Positions 9,801 to 19,349 are shown, counted from the stretch's first letter. The stretch: DNA of 64,000 nucleotides from Tunicatimonas sp964551335 (GCA_964551335.1 CAZKCO010000026.1:1-64000), one strand, 5' to 3'. Translations and numbers: made by a program. Notes: generated from the letters alone by a model not told the origin.

Positions 9801-10181
9801 CACTTTCTGAAAGAATGAGTCAATGGTCATGACTGAAAAGTAAGAATAGCCGTGGAGTAGATGGCGCAAAACGTTTTCGGCCTCTAGAGATAGTTCCAGC
9901 TCCGTCGTATTCAATGATTCGGCTAACGCCTGCCGCAAAGAACCATCTTTGGTTTTCGCGATTTCGTACAGATACTGAATAATTCTCCCCTTCATCTCCT
10001 GGGTGGCCTTGTTGGTGAAGGTTACCGCTAAAATGCTGCGATAAGCTAACGGTTGCCGAAGGGCCAACTTCAGATATTCTAAAGCCAGTGTATAAGTTTT
10101 GCCCGAACCGGCCGAAGATCGATAAATGACGAAGGGTTTTTCCACTGCCTCAAAATAGAGAATACTTGACTTAGAACCCAA
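6855..10181 (-). CDS. UvrD/RecB-type helicase (AddA-like) with degenerate C-terminal nuclease motif
   Basis: 1108 residues. SF1 helicase motifs: Walker A RSSAGSGKTYT (about 21-31), TFTNKATQEMKGR (Ia), Walker B FLIDEFQDTS, GDVKQSIYRWRG (III), LDHNYRS (IV), VMTIHKAKGLQF (V) and LLYVAFTRAEEGLY (VI). This order is that of the AddA/RecB subunit of recombination exonucleases. In the usual PD-(D/E)xK nuclease position the sequence reads LVDRV (D1051) and then VINFF (1062-1066). D1051 is kept, but the expected D-x-K reads N1064-F-F1066, so nuclease activity is doubtful. No AddB-like gene is next to it. The start appears to be TTG at 10181, since an in-frame TAG lies just upstream; a GTG 36 bases on is the alternative. 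Confidence 0.9.
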   Translation of the reverse strand: MGSKSSILYFEAVEKPFVIYRSSAGSGKTYTLALEYLKLALRQPLAYRSILAVTFTNKATQEMKGRIIQYLYEIAKTKDGSLRQALAESLNTTELELSLEAENVLRHLLHGYSYFSVMTIDSFFQKVVRGFAREMGLQAGFKIELDIDKVLDAVIDDLLLVIGEPEHRSLRRWLTRFAEEKVEAGNSWDFRREIKELARELFKESYWEKRSNLADIAVNQQSTAQLLKKLRELQSAFEQHMADIGRAGLQVLQQEGASVEDFAYGRNGVAGYFIKIAEGQSYSPTARVLAGRENIEAWVSQKNPRREKMLTIAAQLHAQLEKALDAYQEYGPLYYSVVHLQRFMYAYGILHHLREQIDSYKRENDLMLISDAPVFLQDIIGKDDTPFIYEKIGSYYQHFLIDEFQDTSGLQWMNFRPLVENSLDAGHPNLVVGDVKQSIYRWRGGDWQLLLETIQQDAQEWRTQVKNLDHNYRSLRNIVAFNNALFETAPAVLYQYLTEEVEKVENDTLRERLMAQTSVLLRAYEDVSQKLPDTYDHYAEWHGHVRIEMLDEDYCQDEDGNQLDWRSYVQQQLPGLIESLQDEGYSAKDIAFLVRDRRDGQAVVDTFMQYKNEGKARSNYNYEVISPESLFLQSSLSVNLLVELMRFLDNSEDAIVRNSIVYKYRKLSQKSLESQVLHQIFSKQKEESLEEFFQELPANFHTLYPFLNKLPIYELVENLVQIFDVGSFEEKAYLQAFQDLVLEYSLTERGDLHTFLDWWEEQGINSSVQLSEEVNAMRVMTIHKAKGLQFKIVIIPFCDWALDHYPFKTNVLWSHPQDSPLAGMGLLPMKYSSQLTETLFSEEYYEEKIRVHLDHLNLLYVAFTRAEEGLYAYARPTPTKKGKFQLKGTANLLRTVLPDLSLADSDPLAGWDEMGQIYEAGTYPNRKSDEIYHEPPLTMLEYSSVRWRNRLSVRPLSRGFFPADASLGKVSQVALLQQVLIQLREIDDLDAQIEQLSFERGLTGWEQRQLREKLNHFLTRPTVASWYQPTVTLFIQRTLFSKVDTRSYLVDRVLFEKHRVTVINFFTQYDQEEKRLSLETATTHLKQSQSEVQSYLVDVSQLVLEKVA

Positions 10182-10254
10182 GATGTTGCCCTAAGTAATT
10201 AGCGGTTTTTTTGTAGATTACCGGCTTTATAAAATTGGACAAATTAGCGTTGCT

Positions 10255-12522
10255 ATGCTGAGTTGGAGATTTATTTTATGGCTGGGACTACTTGGTGTAC
10301 TAGGCTGTAGCCCCTCGCTGGAGGAACAGAGTCATAAGGCTATGCTCAACCTGCTTACTGATGTGCAACGAACCACCGCTCAGCCAGAAAACTTTTTCGC
10401 CAACAATGCCCGAATTAAATACTTCGATAGCTTGCTTACCATAGATTCTGGCAATTATAGTTATCGATACCAACGGGCACTGGACTTACTTCGGCGGGGC
10501 GATTCCGAAAAAGCAGCTCTGGAACTGCAAAGACTGATTACACTTAGACAGGATGGTAAGTTGTATGAATATCTGGATGCACCGGAAATAGCGTCCTTAG
10601 AGCCCTACCTGGGGTTAAGTTACATCCGACTGGGGGAGCAGGAAAACTGTATTATCAATCATACCGCAGCTTCCTGCCTGTTTCCCATTCAACCGGCCGG
10701 TTTTCATCAACTTCCAGCCGGCAGCAGCCAGGCAATCGATATCTATCAGCAACTGCTGAAAAAAAACCCTGATGACCTAACCAGCCGCTGGATGCTGAAT
10801 GTAGCTTACATGACGCTGGGGAAATATCCAAATCAGGTTCCGGATACGTGGCTAATTCCCGATTCGGCCCTTCAGTCAGATTACCCCATGAAGCAATTCC
10901 CAGATCTTGCGAGTCATATCGGGTTTGACTTTAGAGGCCTCTCCGGCGGACTGGTAGTAGATGATTTTACCAATGACGGATACCTGGATATTTTAATCTC
11001 GGAGTGGGGTCAGGACGATCAAATACGGTTTTTTGTTAATAATGCCGATGGTACCTTTCAGGAGCAAACTGAAGCAGCGAACCTAAGTGGACTGTATGGT
11101 GGGCTCAACCTACTGCAAGCCGACTATAACAACGACGGTTGGTTGGATGTACTGGTGCTACGGGGGGCTTGGTTACAAGAACACGGTCAACACCCCAATT
11201 CCTTACTGAAAAATAACGGCGACGGCACATTCACCGATGTAACCTACGCGGCCGGACTACTCTCCTTCCACCCTACTCAAACGGCCACCTGGAACGACTT
11301 TAACCGTGATGGCTGGCTAGATCTATTTATTGGTAACGAAACTGCCAGCAGCCAGTCCTTTCATCCGAGCGAGCTTTTCCTGAATAATCAGGACGGAACT
11401 TTTAGCGAAGTAGCACAGGAAGCGGGAGTTGCCATCAGTAAAACCGGCTTCCGCATCGATCCTATCTTTGTGAAAGGAGTAACTTCTGGTGACTATAACC
11501 GCGATGGCTGGCCCGATTTATTTGTTTCCACTGGTGGGGGCAGTGCTCTTTCTTCGAATTATATTTTCCTGAATAATGGTGTTGATACTGCCGGACGGTT
11601 AAGTTTCTCCGATATGACTGAAGCGGCGGGCTTAGGCGGTAAAAACTCTACCTTTGCTACCTGGTTTTGGGATTACGACCAGGATGGTTGGCTGGATATT
11701 TTTGCCGCTGGATACTGGAAAGGGCCAAGCGGTTCCATCGCACAGGATATTGCCTCCGAGTTTCTTGGGTTGCCTTTCGATGCTCAGACTGGTACGCTAT
11801 TTCGTAACCAAGGCGATGGAACGTTCCGCAACGTTTCGGAAGAAGTTAAGCTAGACCGAATTCTCTACGCTATGGGGGCCAACTACGGCGATCTGGATAA
11901 CGATGGCTGGTTGGATATGTACCTGGGTACCGGTGATCCCACGCTTAGTTCTATCATTCCCAATCGGGTTTTTCGGAATGCCGGAGGTGAGTTTTTTCAG
12001 GATGTGACTACCGCTACCGGCATGGGTCACTTGCAAAAAGGGCACGCGGTATCCTTTTCAGATATTGACAACGATGGCGATCAGGATATACTGATGTCTA
12101 TGGGTGGTGCTTACGAAGGTGATATCTTCCAAAACGCTTTTTTTGAAAACCCCTACCAGGATGAGCATAACTGGATTACCCTGCGGATGGTAGGTACTGA
12201 GTCTAACCGTTCGGCCATTGGTACTCAGCTGATTCTAACGATAAATGAAAACGGAAAGCAACGGCAGCTATTCCGTGAGGTAACTTCAGGAGGGAGTTTC
12301 GGGGCCTCTACCCTGCGGGTTGAGGTGGGCATTGGAACGTCTGAACAAGTCACAACCTTAGAAGTTAAATGGCCAAACTCCGGCACCCAACGTTATACCA
12401 ATCTTCAACCCAATGCTTTCTACGAAATTATAGAAGGTACCGATCAGGTTGAAAAGTACGAATTAGATCAATTGTACTTTAAAAACGAAACCCACCAGCA
12501 CCACGCAGCTATGAAGCCATGA
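10255..12522 (+). CDS. FG-GAP/VCBS repeat lipoprotein with ASPIC/UnbV domain (CRTAC1 family)
   Basis: 755 residues. A lipoprotein signal ends at VLGC, so surface or periplasmic. The TPR-like N-terminal part (about 20-220) precedes a beta-propeller of FG-GAP/VCBS blades marked by repeated calcium loops of D-x-N-x-D-G-x-x-D type (YNNDGWLDVL, FNRDGWLDLF, YNRDGWPDLF, DNDGWLDMY, DNDGDQD). The C-terminal ~90 residues match ASPIC/UnbV (SAIGTQL, GASTLRVEVGIG, VKWPNSGTQRY). Such proteins are usually surface binding or adhesion factors; the ligand is unknown. Its stop overlaps the next start by 4 bases (ATGA), indicating translational coupling. Confidence 0.9.
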   Translation: MLSWRFILWLGLLGVLGCSPSLEEQSHKAMLNLLTDVQRTTAQPENFFANNARIKYFDSLLTIDSGNYSYRYQRALDLLRRGDSEKAALELQRLITLRQDGKLYEYLDAPEIASLEPYLGLSYIRLGEQENCIINHTAASCLFPIQPAGFHQLPAGSSQAIDIYQQLLKKNPDDLTSRWMLNVAYMTLGKYPNQVPDTWLIPDSALQSDYPMKQFPDLASHIGFDFRGLSGGLVVDDFTNDGYLDILISEWGQDDQIRFFVNNADGTFQEQTEAANLSGLYGGLNLLQADYNNDGWLDVLVLRGAWLQEHGQHPNSLLKNNGDGTFTDVTYAAGLLSFHPTQTATWNDFNRDGWLDLFIGNETASSQSFHPSELFLNNQDGTFSEVAQEAGVAISKTGFRIDPIFVKGVTSGDYNRDGWPDLFVSTGGGSALSSNYIFLNNGVDTAGRLSFSDMTEAAGLGGKNSTFATWFWDYDQDGWLDIFAAGYWKGPSGSIAQDIASEFLGLPFDAQTGTLFRNQGDGTFRNVSEEVKLDRILYAMGANYGDLDNDGWLDMYLGTGDPTLSSIIPNRVFRNAGGEFFQDVTTATGMGHLQKGHAVSFSDIDNDGDQDILMSMGGAYEGDIFQNAFFENPYQDEHNWITLRMVGTESNRSAIGTQLILTINENGKQRQLFREVTSGGSFGASTLRVEVGIGTSEQVTTLEVKWPNSGTQRYTNLQPNAFYEIIEGTDQVEKYELDQLYFKNETHQHHAAMKP

Positions 12523-14024
12523 AAAAATGGATTTTTATAAGCAGTCTCCTCCTAGCCGGATTACTGATAGCCGGAGCCATTTGGTACTACCGCACTCCCC
12601 CAATTAATTCCTGGAGCACCACTTTTACCGATATTGGTAGCAGTTCATCAGTGCGACTAACCGACCTCACGGGTGACGGAATCTTGGATATTGTTTTAGG
12701 AACCGGCCGACAAGAGCTTCATCCGGCTGATACTGCGGTAATTGCGCTTGATGGGCAGAATGGCCAGCTGCTGTGGTACGCTTCTGCTCGCGATCAGATC
12801 GTAGGCTCAGCGGCAATACTGGACATCGACGACGATGGTATTAATGATGTTATCATCGGGGGACGAAGCGCTGAACTAATGGCACTAGATGGCCCCTCCG
12901 GTAATGTTATTTGGGAGTTCTATACGTCGGGCGATTCACTGAATCCGGGAGAAACAGCGGGACTCTATAACTTCTATAATCCTCAGCAAATTCCTGATCA
13001 GGATGCGGACGGATTAGCTGATTTACTAGTTGCCAACGGTGGCGACTACCTGGCTGAACCGGATGATCCCAATCGCCCACCAGGCCATCTGATGGTTATC
13101 AGCAGCCGCACCGGAAAGTTATTGGCTCAAGCCCAGGTGCCCGATGGAAAGGAGACCTACGTATCAGCGGTTGTTGCCGACTTAGATACTAACGGTAAGT
13201 TGGATGTGATTTACGGTACGGGGGGAGAAACTATTGGTGGCTCTCTGTACCGTACCACACTATCCGAAGTATTAAATCAGGATTTAATCCAATCCACAAA
13301 ATTGGCTGAGGGCCTCGGAAAAGGATTCATCGCACCTCCGGTATTGGTAGATATTACACTGGACGGGACGCTAGATATTGTAGTTAACTCAGTGGATGGG
13401 CGAATGCTAGCCTTTGACGGAGCCACCAATCAACTGCTTTGGGAAAGAAAAATCTCTAATTCAGAGGCCTACACTACCCCAGCAGTAGGCTACTTTAACA
13501 ACGATGAGTTTCCCGACTTTTTTGCCAACTACGGAAAAGGGCAATGGCCTACCCTACGTGACCCACTACAGTTTATGGTGGATGGTCAATCGGGGGAGTT
13601 GTTGTTTGAAGATAGTCTGGGGCGCTTTCAGTACGCTTCGGCGGTTGTACTCGATATTAACAAAGATAACTTCGATGAAGTGATACTCAGCGTGAATTAT
13701 CTAGAAGAAAAATTTGATACCCAGGTTCCCTACAACCGTTTAGTTGTTTTTGATTTTCATCAACATCAGACCTACCGGTTAGATGAGCCCCAACCGGGCA
13801 TAAATGTATCCTCCACTCCCTGGGTGGGAGACGTTGACCAAGACGGCTGGCTGGATATTATCTACTGTGTATCTCAGGTTGACCCCAATAACAGCGACTT
13901 ACCCCGACAACTTACTATTTGTCGGCTGGAAAAACAGATTTCGTTACCCTCGGAAGTACGATGGGGAAGCTATATGGGTAGCCACTACGATGGTATTTTC
14001 CGCGGCAGAACTCCTATTCCATAA
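12519..14024 (+). CDS. FG-GAP/PQQ-like beta-propeller protein, membrane-anchored or secreted
   Basis: 501 residues. An N-terminal hydrophobic segment (IFISSLLLAGLLIAGAIWYY) serves as signal or anchor. The rest is a beta-propeller mixing PQQ-like blades (ALDGQNGQLLWY, AFDGATNQLLWER) with calcium-loop FG-GAP motifs (DLTGDGILDIV, DIDDDGINDVI, DQDADGLADLL, DVDQDGWLDII). No catalytic residues are recognisable. It is coupled to the CRTAC1-type gene by ATGA overlap and converges on the SusD gene, so the two propeller proteins probably act together at the cell surface. Confidence 0.85.
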   Translation: MKKWIFISSLLLAGLLIAGAIWYYRTPPINSWSTTFTDIGSSSSVRLTDLTGDGILDIVLGTGRQELHPADTAVIALDGQNGQLLWYASARDQIVGSAAILDIDDDGINDVIIGGRSAELMALDGPSGNVIWEFYTSGDSLNPGETAGLYNFYNPQQIPDQDADGLADLLVANGGDYLAEPDDPNRPPGHLMVISSRTGKLLAQAQVPDGKETYVSAVVADLDTNGKLDVIYGTGGETIGGSLYRTTLSEVLNQDLIQSTKLAEGLGKGFIAPPVLVDITLDGTLDIVVNSVDGRMLAFDGATNQLLWERKISNSEAYTTPAVGYFNNDEFPDFFANYGKGQWPTLRDPLQFMVDGQSGELLFEDSLGRFQYASAVVLDINKDNFDEVILSVNYLEEKFDTQVPYNRLVVFDFHQHQTYRLDEPQPGINVSSTPWVGDVDQDGWLDIIYCVSQVDPNNSDLPRQLTICRLEKQISLPSEVRWGSYMGSHYDGIFRGRTPIP

Positions 14025-14055
14025 AAAAAGCACCCTGCGAAACAAGGTGCTTTTT
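14025..14055. terminator. Bidirectional rho-independent terminator
   Basis: AAAAAGCACC and GGTGCTTTTT form a perfect 10-bp stem around an 11-base loop. A-run on one side and T-run on the other serve both the plus-strand propeller operon, ending at 14024, and the minus-strand SusCD operon, ending at 14075. Confidence 0.85.
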
Positions 14056-14074
14056 GAAATTAGGTTCTACTTAA

Positions 14075-15643
14075 TTAGTAACCAGGGTTCTGGTCGGCCT
14101 GATTAATACTGGGGTTGGTTTCTAATTCTTCCTGAGGAATGGGCCAGAGCCGATGGCGCTCAGCGTAGGGCTTTCCATCAGCAAGAGCAAAGTCATCATC
14201 CAACCCCCAACGGCGCAGGTCATTGTAGCGATGTTGCTCACCAGCTAGTTCTACCTCCCGCTCGTGCTTGATAATCTCAAAAACTTCATCCACGGTTCCG
14301 GCCGGATAATCTGCAGTAGGATATAATCCTAATTCGTTGTCCAGGGTACGAGGCATATACAACTCAATTTCGGGATTAGTTTTTTGGTCAATAGCCCGCT
14401 TACGCACCTGGTTCACTAGGTCCAACACTTCACTCAGGGGTTTACCATTTCTCAACTTAGCTTCAGCCGCCATCAACAGTACATCTGCGTAACGCATGAG
14501 CCGGAAATTGATGCCTGAGCTTTGGTTACTATCATCTCGGATATCGTAGTTTTGGTACTTACGCCAGGCAATCAAATCACCGAAAGCCTCTCGGGTGAAA
14601 ACACCGAGGTAATATCGTACACTGTCATCGTAAAACGTCTGTTCGTAACGAGGGTCACCAAGTTCAAACCGATCGGCAAAAGCCTGCTTAGGCCGCACGT
14701 TGTTGAAGCTGGCAAAAGCGTATTCTACCCCCCGGAAGGTACTTTCACCTCCGCCAGGGTTATCTACGTTCCAGTTTCCGCCCAGATTATCCTGAAATTG
14801 AATTTCAAATAAAGACTCAGCATTGTTTTCGGCATTAGGGTCTTGCTCTTCACCGATTCCGTTCCATCGGAAGTTAGCTACCAGTTCGTAGTTACCATGC
14901 TGTCCATTAATAATTTCGTCAAACTGCGCTTCAGCTTCAGCCCACTGCTCCCGATAAAGGTATACTTTTCCTAAATAGCCGGTAGCAGCACCACTAGTGG
15001 CTCGTCCTAAATCATCAGCTCCGTATTCCTCTTTAGTGGGAAGGTTGGCTTTGGCGAACTGTAAATCCTCAATTACTAGCGCGTAAATATCATCTGCCGG
15101 AGTACGGGGCAAATCTACGGGAGCAGTTGGCGGGTCCAGTACTAGGGGTACTGCTCCCCACTTATTGACTAAATCAAAGTAAAAAGTTGCCCGTAGAAAT
15201 CGAGCCTCACCTAGAATACGGTTTTTTAGCTGCTCATCCATTTCTATATCGGGCACTTCTACCAGAATCTGGTTAGCCCGGCCAACACCGGTATAGTAAG
15301 CATCCCACATGTCCCTGATAACCGCATTGTTGGAGTCCCAGGTGTAATTCAGCATTTGGGCGAGTACCGCTTGCAGGTTGTTCGTTCCAATGCTTTCATC
15401 CGATGGCATATCATTCCCAAAAAAGTACATTCTCTTGGCCAGCTCGGTAGCCTGCCACGACGCGTACACTGAGTTTAATCCCAAAAGTGCATCTTCAGCA
15501 GTTTGATAAAAAGTATTGGGTGTAGGTGCATTGGGGTTGTCAATTTCCAATAACTCGTCATCCCGGGTGCAGGATACTACAATAACCAGATTAGCCAGAA
15601 TAAAGACGGCTAAAAATTTGAGTGAAAAGATTTTATAATTCAT
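14075..15643 (-). CDS. RagB/SusD family outer-membrane glycan-binding lipoprotein
   Basis: 522 residues. Lipoprotein signal ending VVSC. SusD features: the helical TPR-like body, ARFLRATFYFDLVNKWGAVPL near residue 145, RYADVLLMAAEAKLRNG in the C-terminal half, and the closing ERHRLWPIPQEELETNP typical of the family. It would cap the SusC barrel on the outer surface and capture an oligosaccharide. It follows the SusC gene after 28 bases, so co-transcribed. With GH5, GH10 and the propeller protein nearby, a beta-linked hemicellulose-type glycan is a reasonable guess. Confidence 0.95.
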   Translation of the reverse strand: MNYKIFSLKFLAVFILANLVIVVSCTRDDELLEIDNPNAPTPNTFYQTAEDALLGLNSVYASWQATELAKRMYFFGNDMPSDESIGTNNLQAVLAQMLNYTWDSNNAVIRDMWDAYYTGVGRANQILVEVPDIEMDEQLKNRILGEARFLRATFYFDLVNKWGAVPLVLDPPTAPVDLPRTPADDIYALVIEDLQFAKANLPTKEEYGADDLGRATSGAATGYLGKVYLYREQWAEAEAQFDEIINGQHGNYELVANFRWNGIGEEQDPNAENNAESLFEIQFQDNLGGNWNVDNPGGGESTFRGVEYAFASFNNVRPKQAFADRFELGDPRYEQTFYDDSVRYYLGVFTREAFGDLIAWRKYQNYDIRDDSNQSSGINFRLMRYADVLLMAAEAKLRNGKPLSEVLDLVNQVRKRAIDQKTNPEIELYMPRTLDNELGLYPTADYPAGTVDEVFEIIKHEREVELAGEQHRYNDLRRWGLDDDFALADGKPYAERHRLWPIPQEELETNPSINQADQNPGY

Positions 15644-15671
15644 AGTATTTAATACAATTAAAGATCAACAA

Positions 15672-18600
15672 CTAGAACGTCACTTGGATACCTAACATAT
15701 AGGTTCGAGCCTGCGGAAATTGTCCATTGTCAATACCGCGGCCTCTACTGGCCTGATCAGGATTGTCGTTTTGAGAGCCAATTTCCGGATCGTATCCTTC
15801 ATAATCGGTAATGGTAAACAAGTTTTGAGCCGAGGCGTAGATTCTGGCATTGGAGATAAATCCACCAATATTTTCCAGCGTATTGAATGGCACAGTATAA
15901 CCCAAAGTTAGGTTACGCATCCGGATGAATGACCCATCACCAATAAAGCGATCCGACTCGCGGGTGTTGTTTGCGGGGTCACCCCCAACCGCTCGAGGTA
16001 TAGTAGTGCTGGTACCTTCACCATCCCAATAGCCCAATGTACGCTGTTCAAAGTTAAACGGACGCAGCATTCCTTCGGCAAAGTACCGGTAGCCGTAGTA
16101 CAATTCTATTCCCTCTACTCCCTGAACGAACATATCCAAATCAAAGCCTTTGTAGGAAGCATTAAACGCTAATCCGTAGGTTAAATCCGGAATAGGATCA
16201 CCGATATAATCTTTATCGTCCACGTTGATGACACCGTCGTTGTTCAAATCTCGGAAACGTATATCACCCGGCTCGGCATTGGGCTGCTCTGCATGGGCAT
16301 CCACTTCAGCTTGGTTTTGAAAAATACCGTCGGTCACGTAACCAAAGAAGTGACCAATCGGATACCCTTCAATAATCCGGGTTACCCGCGTTACGTTTAC
16401 ATTACCACTAATAATCGGCTGTCCAGCTCCAAGTGAAAGGACTTCATTATTTAAGGTAGCAAAATTACCGGTTAAGCTATACTGAAAGTCTCCGGTAGAC
16501 TTACGGTAGGTAGCCGCAAATTCAAAGCCCTGGTTACGAACCGAACCAGCGTTCAAAAATGGAGAATTATTAACCCCGGTGCTTGGCGACGGCGGTACAG
16601 GAACCAGAATATCTTCAGTTTCTTTGATGTAGTAATCCATATTAATCAGTAGCTGATTATTGAATAGTCCTACATCCAATCCAATATCAGTTTGCGTTGA
16701 AGTTTCCCAACGTAGATTATCCGAAGCTAAGTTACGTTGAGCAATACCAGTAACGCGCTCACCGTTGAAGAGATAATTCAGGGTATTGGCCAAAACGGGT
16801 TGAAAATCATAGTTTCCAAATTCCTGGAAACCGGTTTCCCCCCAGCTAGCGCGCAGTTTTAAATCACTGAACAGTGAGCTGTTTTGCATGAAACCTTCTT
16901 CGCTAATACGCCAGCCAACGGAAGCTGAAGGGAATACCCCCCACTTATTGCCGGGCGAGAAGCGAGAAGACCCATCGCGCCGAATATTGGCGGTTAGCAA
17001 ATAACGATCATCGTAACTGTAGGTTAATCGTCCTAAATAGGATATCAGAGCAAACTCCTGCTGCCCACCGCTAACGTCAGGAACATCGTTTACTCCGTTC
17101 AGTACCCGAATTGTGGAATTTACTGTATTTCGTCCACCGGCGCTAGCTGATCTCTCGTAGTAAGTTTGGCGAGTGTAACCTACCAGAACCCCTAAGCTAT
17201 GCTGTCCGAAAGTTTTGTTATAGTTCAGCGTATTCTCAATCAGCGGAGATACCGAGTAAGCATTGCGTTCGTTGATGGTAGACCAAGGCTGATTACGACG
17301 GTCGCCAAACTTATAGATTGGAGTAAACTGATAACGATTTCCGTAAATAAAGTCACCGCCTACACTAAGTTTGTACGATAAGTCCGGAGTGATTTGGTAC
17401 TCGCCATACACGGTTCCTATCACTCTAAAACGAGTAGTGCGATCTTCAAATAGTTCAGCTTCACCCACGGGATTGTTAGCATCCTGCTCATCAATAATTC
17501 GGTTACCAGAATACAGACTGGGGTTGGGGCCAGTACTTCCTCCGATGTTTTCCGGATCAAAAATCGGGCGGTTAGGTGGATAGTGGATAATGCTGAAGAA
17601 CGAAGACGTAAAGTCATTGGCTACAGTGCGACTGAAAGCTAATGACTCGCCAAACTTAAAGCGCCCGGCCTCAAAATCGGTATTTACTCGTAGACTAAGT
17701 CGCTCAAAATCAGTTGAACGCAAAATGCCCTCCTGCTTCATGTAGTTACCGGCTACGCTGAAACGGGCATTATCCGTACCCCCCGAAACCGAAAGGTTTA
17801 CGTTATTGATGGGTGCCGTACGGAACATCTCGTCCTGCCAGTCGGTCTTGTTCACCAATTCTTCCGGGCGTTGTAACGCCACTACCCGAGGCAATCCGGC
17901 ATTATCGGTTAGAGCATCCGAAATCTGCTTATAACCATTGATGTCGGTGAGTTCCAGTAGTCGCCAGGGTTCCTGTATACCAGTGTAGGCATCCAGCGAA
18001 ACTTTAGCTTCTCCTGATTTACCGCGTTTGGTGGTAATCAGCACAACTCCATTAGCCGCCCGGGCTCCGTAAATCGCAGCGGCAGAAGCATCCTTTAGAA
18101 TTTCAATAGAGGCAATGTCTCCTGGGTTAATGCTATTGAGCGCGTTAAATTTAGCCTCACCCGTAGCACCATTATCGTTAATTACCGGTACTCCGTCGAT
18201 TACGTACAGTGGTTCTGAGTTACCAATTGAGCCAATACCACGAATCTGCACCTGCATACCCGCACCCGGTTGCCCCGACTGCTGCACTACGTTTACTCCG
18301 GCTACTCGCCCCTGAAGGCCCTGCTCCACGGAGGTAATAGCCATATTCTCAAAATCGCTCGCATCTACCGAAGATACTGCGCCGGTCAGGTCGCGACGTT
18401 CCTGGGTACCGTACCCAACCACTACCACTTCGCTGAGTGATTTTATATCGGGTAACATTACCATGTCAATAGTAGACTGATTACCAACAGTTACTTCCTC
18501 AGTAGCGTAGCCTACTGCCGAAAAAACTAAAACCGCATCGTTATCGGATACTGTAATTCGGTAATTTCCTTCAATATCAGTTACGGTACCCTGAGTGGTA

Positions 18601-18749
18601 CCTTTTACTAGGATGTTTACACCGGGTAGTTCGCCCTCACCTTCGGCGGTCACCGTACCGGAGACTGTTCGAGACTGGGCAAAAGCAGTAAAAGCCAGCA
18701 GACTGCACAACAATATGGCCGCCACTGAGCTTACAGTAGAAATTCTCAT
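15672..18749 (-). CDS. SusC/RagA family TonB-linked outer-membrane transporter
   Basis: 1025 residues. Signal peptide ending at AFAQ, then a carboxypeptidase-regulatory-like beta domain (VSGTVTAEGEGELPGVNILV), the SusC signature LSEVVVVGYGTQERRDLTGAV, a plug domain (VYVIDGVPV type segment; IEILKDASAAAIYGARAANG) and a 22-stranded barrel ending in an aromatic (GIQVTF). It imports glycans captured by the SusD partner with TonB energy. First gene of a SusCD operon; a good Bacteroidota promoter lies about 190 bases upstream. Confidence 0.96.
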   Translation of the reverse strand: MRISTVSSVAAILLCSLLAFTAFAQSRTVSGTVTAEGEGELPGVNILVKGTTQGTVTDIEGNYRITVSDNDAVLVFSAVGYATEEVTVGNQSTIDMVMLPDIKSLSEVVVVGYGTQERRDLTGAVSSVDASDFENMAITSVEQGLQGRVAGVNVVQQSGQPGAGMQVQIRGIGSIGNSEPLYVIDGVPVINDNGATGEAKFNALNSINPGDIASIEILKDASAAAIYGARAANGVVLITTKRGKSGEAKVSLDAYTGIQEPWRLLELTDINGYKQISDALTDNAGLPRVVALQRPEELVNKTDWQDEMFRTAPINNVNLSVSGGTDNARFSVAGNYMKQEGILRSTDFERLSLRVNTDFEAGRFKFGESLAFSRTVANDFTSSFFSIIHYPPNRPIFDPENIGGSTGPNPSLYSGNRIIDEQDANNPVGEAELFEDRTTRFRVIGTVYGEYQITPDLSYKLSVGGDFIYGNRYQFTPIYKFGDRRNQPWSTINERNAYSVSPLIENTLNYNKTFGQHSLGVLVGYTRQTYYERSASAGGRNTVNSTIRVLNGVNDVPDVSGGQQEFALISYLGRLTYSYDDRYLLTANIRRDGSSRFSPGNKWGVFPSASVGWRISEEGFMQNSSLFSDLKLRASWGETGFQEFGNYDFQPVLANTLNYLFNGERVTGIAQRNLASDNLRWETSTQTDIGLDVGLFNNQLLINMDYYIKETEDILVPVPPSPSTGVNNSPFLNAGSVRNQGFEFAATYRKSTGDFQYSLTGNFATLNNEVLSLGAGQPIISGNVNVTRVTRIIEGYPIGHFFGYVTDGIFQNQAEVDAHAEQPNAEPGDIRFRDLNNDGVINVDDKDYIGDPIPDLTYGLAFNASYKGFDLDMFVQGVEGIELYYGYRYFAEGMLRPFNFEQRTLGYWDGEGTSTTIPRAVGGDPANNTRESDRFIGDGSFIRMRNLTLGYTVPFNTLENIGGFISNARIYASAQNLFTITDYEGYDPEIGSQNDNPDQASRGRGIDNGQFPQARTYMLGIQVTF

Positions 18750-18943
18750 AGAAATTAGGGTTTTGGTTATTAAATGAAAAAATGATTTTTGTCTTTACAA
18801 TAGATTTAGAATTGGTTTCAGGTAACTAGAATTCAAACCGATTGATGAGTAGCTTAAAGCATGATGAAGTTTACTTGAAAAATGGTTCAGATAAAACATC
18901 GATTGTGGTTGTAGCAATATAATATGATAGTAATCCTATCATT

Positions 18944-18973
18944 CAAAGATAATGAATCTTATTAATTTCACAA
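18944..18973 (-). promoter_or_regulatory. Bacteroidota-type promoter for susCD
   Basis: Minus strand: TTG (18973-18971), 19 bases, then TATCTTTG (18951-18944). This fits the -33/-7 consensus TTG-N19-TAnnTTTG. It predicts transcription starting near 18937 and a leader of ~190 bases before the SusC ATG. The rest of 18750-19175 shows no gene. Confidence 0.65.
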
Positions 18974-19175
18974 GATAAAATTTTTATAAGCAATAAGTTT
19001 ATCAATCTTGAAAAATTCGCTCGGTTTTGCAGCACTTTGTTCAAACATCTCTATCCACTCCTCAACAAAACTATACAGGATTTTAGCATTGAATTGCACC
19101 TCAATAGAATCTACCTTCTTGTAGTTTCACTTTGCCCTAAATACACTTGGATATAAGTCTCTAAATCTCGCTAAC

Positions 19176-19349
19176 TTAACGCCGAAACAGATAGATTCCA
19201 GCTCCCGCTCCTACGGCAACCCCTAACCAAACAATGTAGTTTAGGCTACCACCAAAATAAGTATTAACCAAATACAACCCGATTAAAAACCCGATAGTGG
19301 CTCCACACAGTGCCCGAACCAAGTAGGGCATATGAATATGTTTTAGCAT
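19176..19349 (-). CDS. Small two-helix membrane protein (57 aa)
   Basis: A 58-codon ORF with ATG at 19349 and TAA at 19176. Two hydrophobic helices are clear: LCGATIGFLIGLYLVNTYF and YIVWLGVAVGAGAGIYLF, with a His/Lys/Arg-bearing N-terminus (MLKHIHMPYLVR) and a basic C-terminus (FRR), which fits the positive-inside rule for a hairpin. Glycine-rich helices and amphipathic layout argue for real coding. Function unknown. It lies downstream of the GH5 gene on the same strand and may be its operon partner. Confidence 0.6.
   Translation of the reverse strand: MLKHIHMPYLVRALCGATIGFLIGLYLVNTYFGGSLNYIVWLGVAVGAGAGIYLFRR

Noticed and set aside
9900..10254. CRISPR or phage-defence system near the helicase
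   Set aside because: No repeat array or defence genes seen; only a stand-alone RecB-type helicase.
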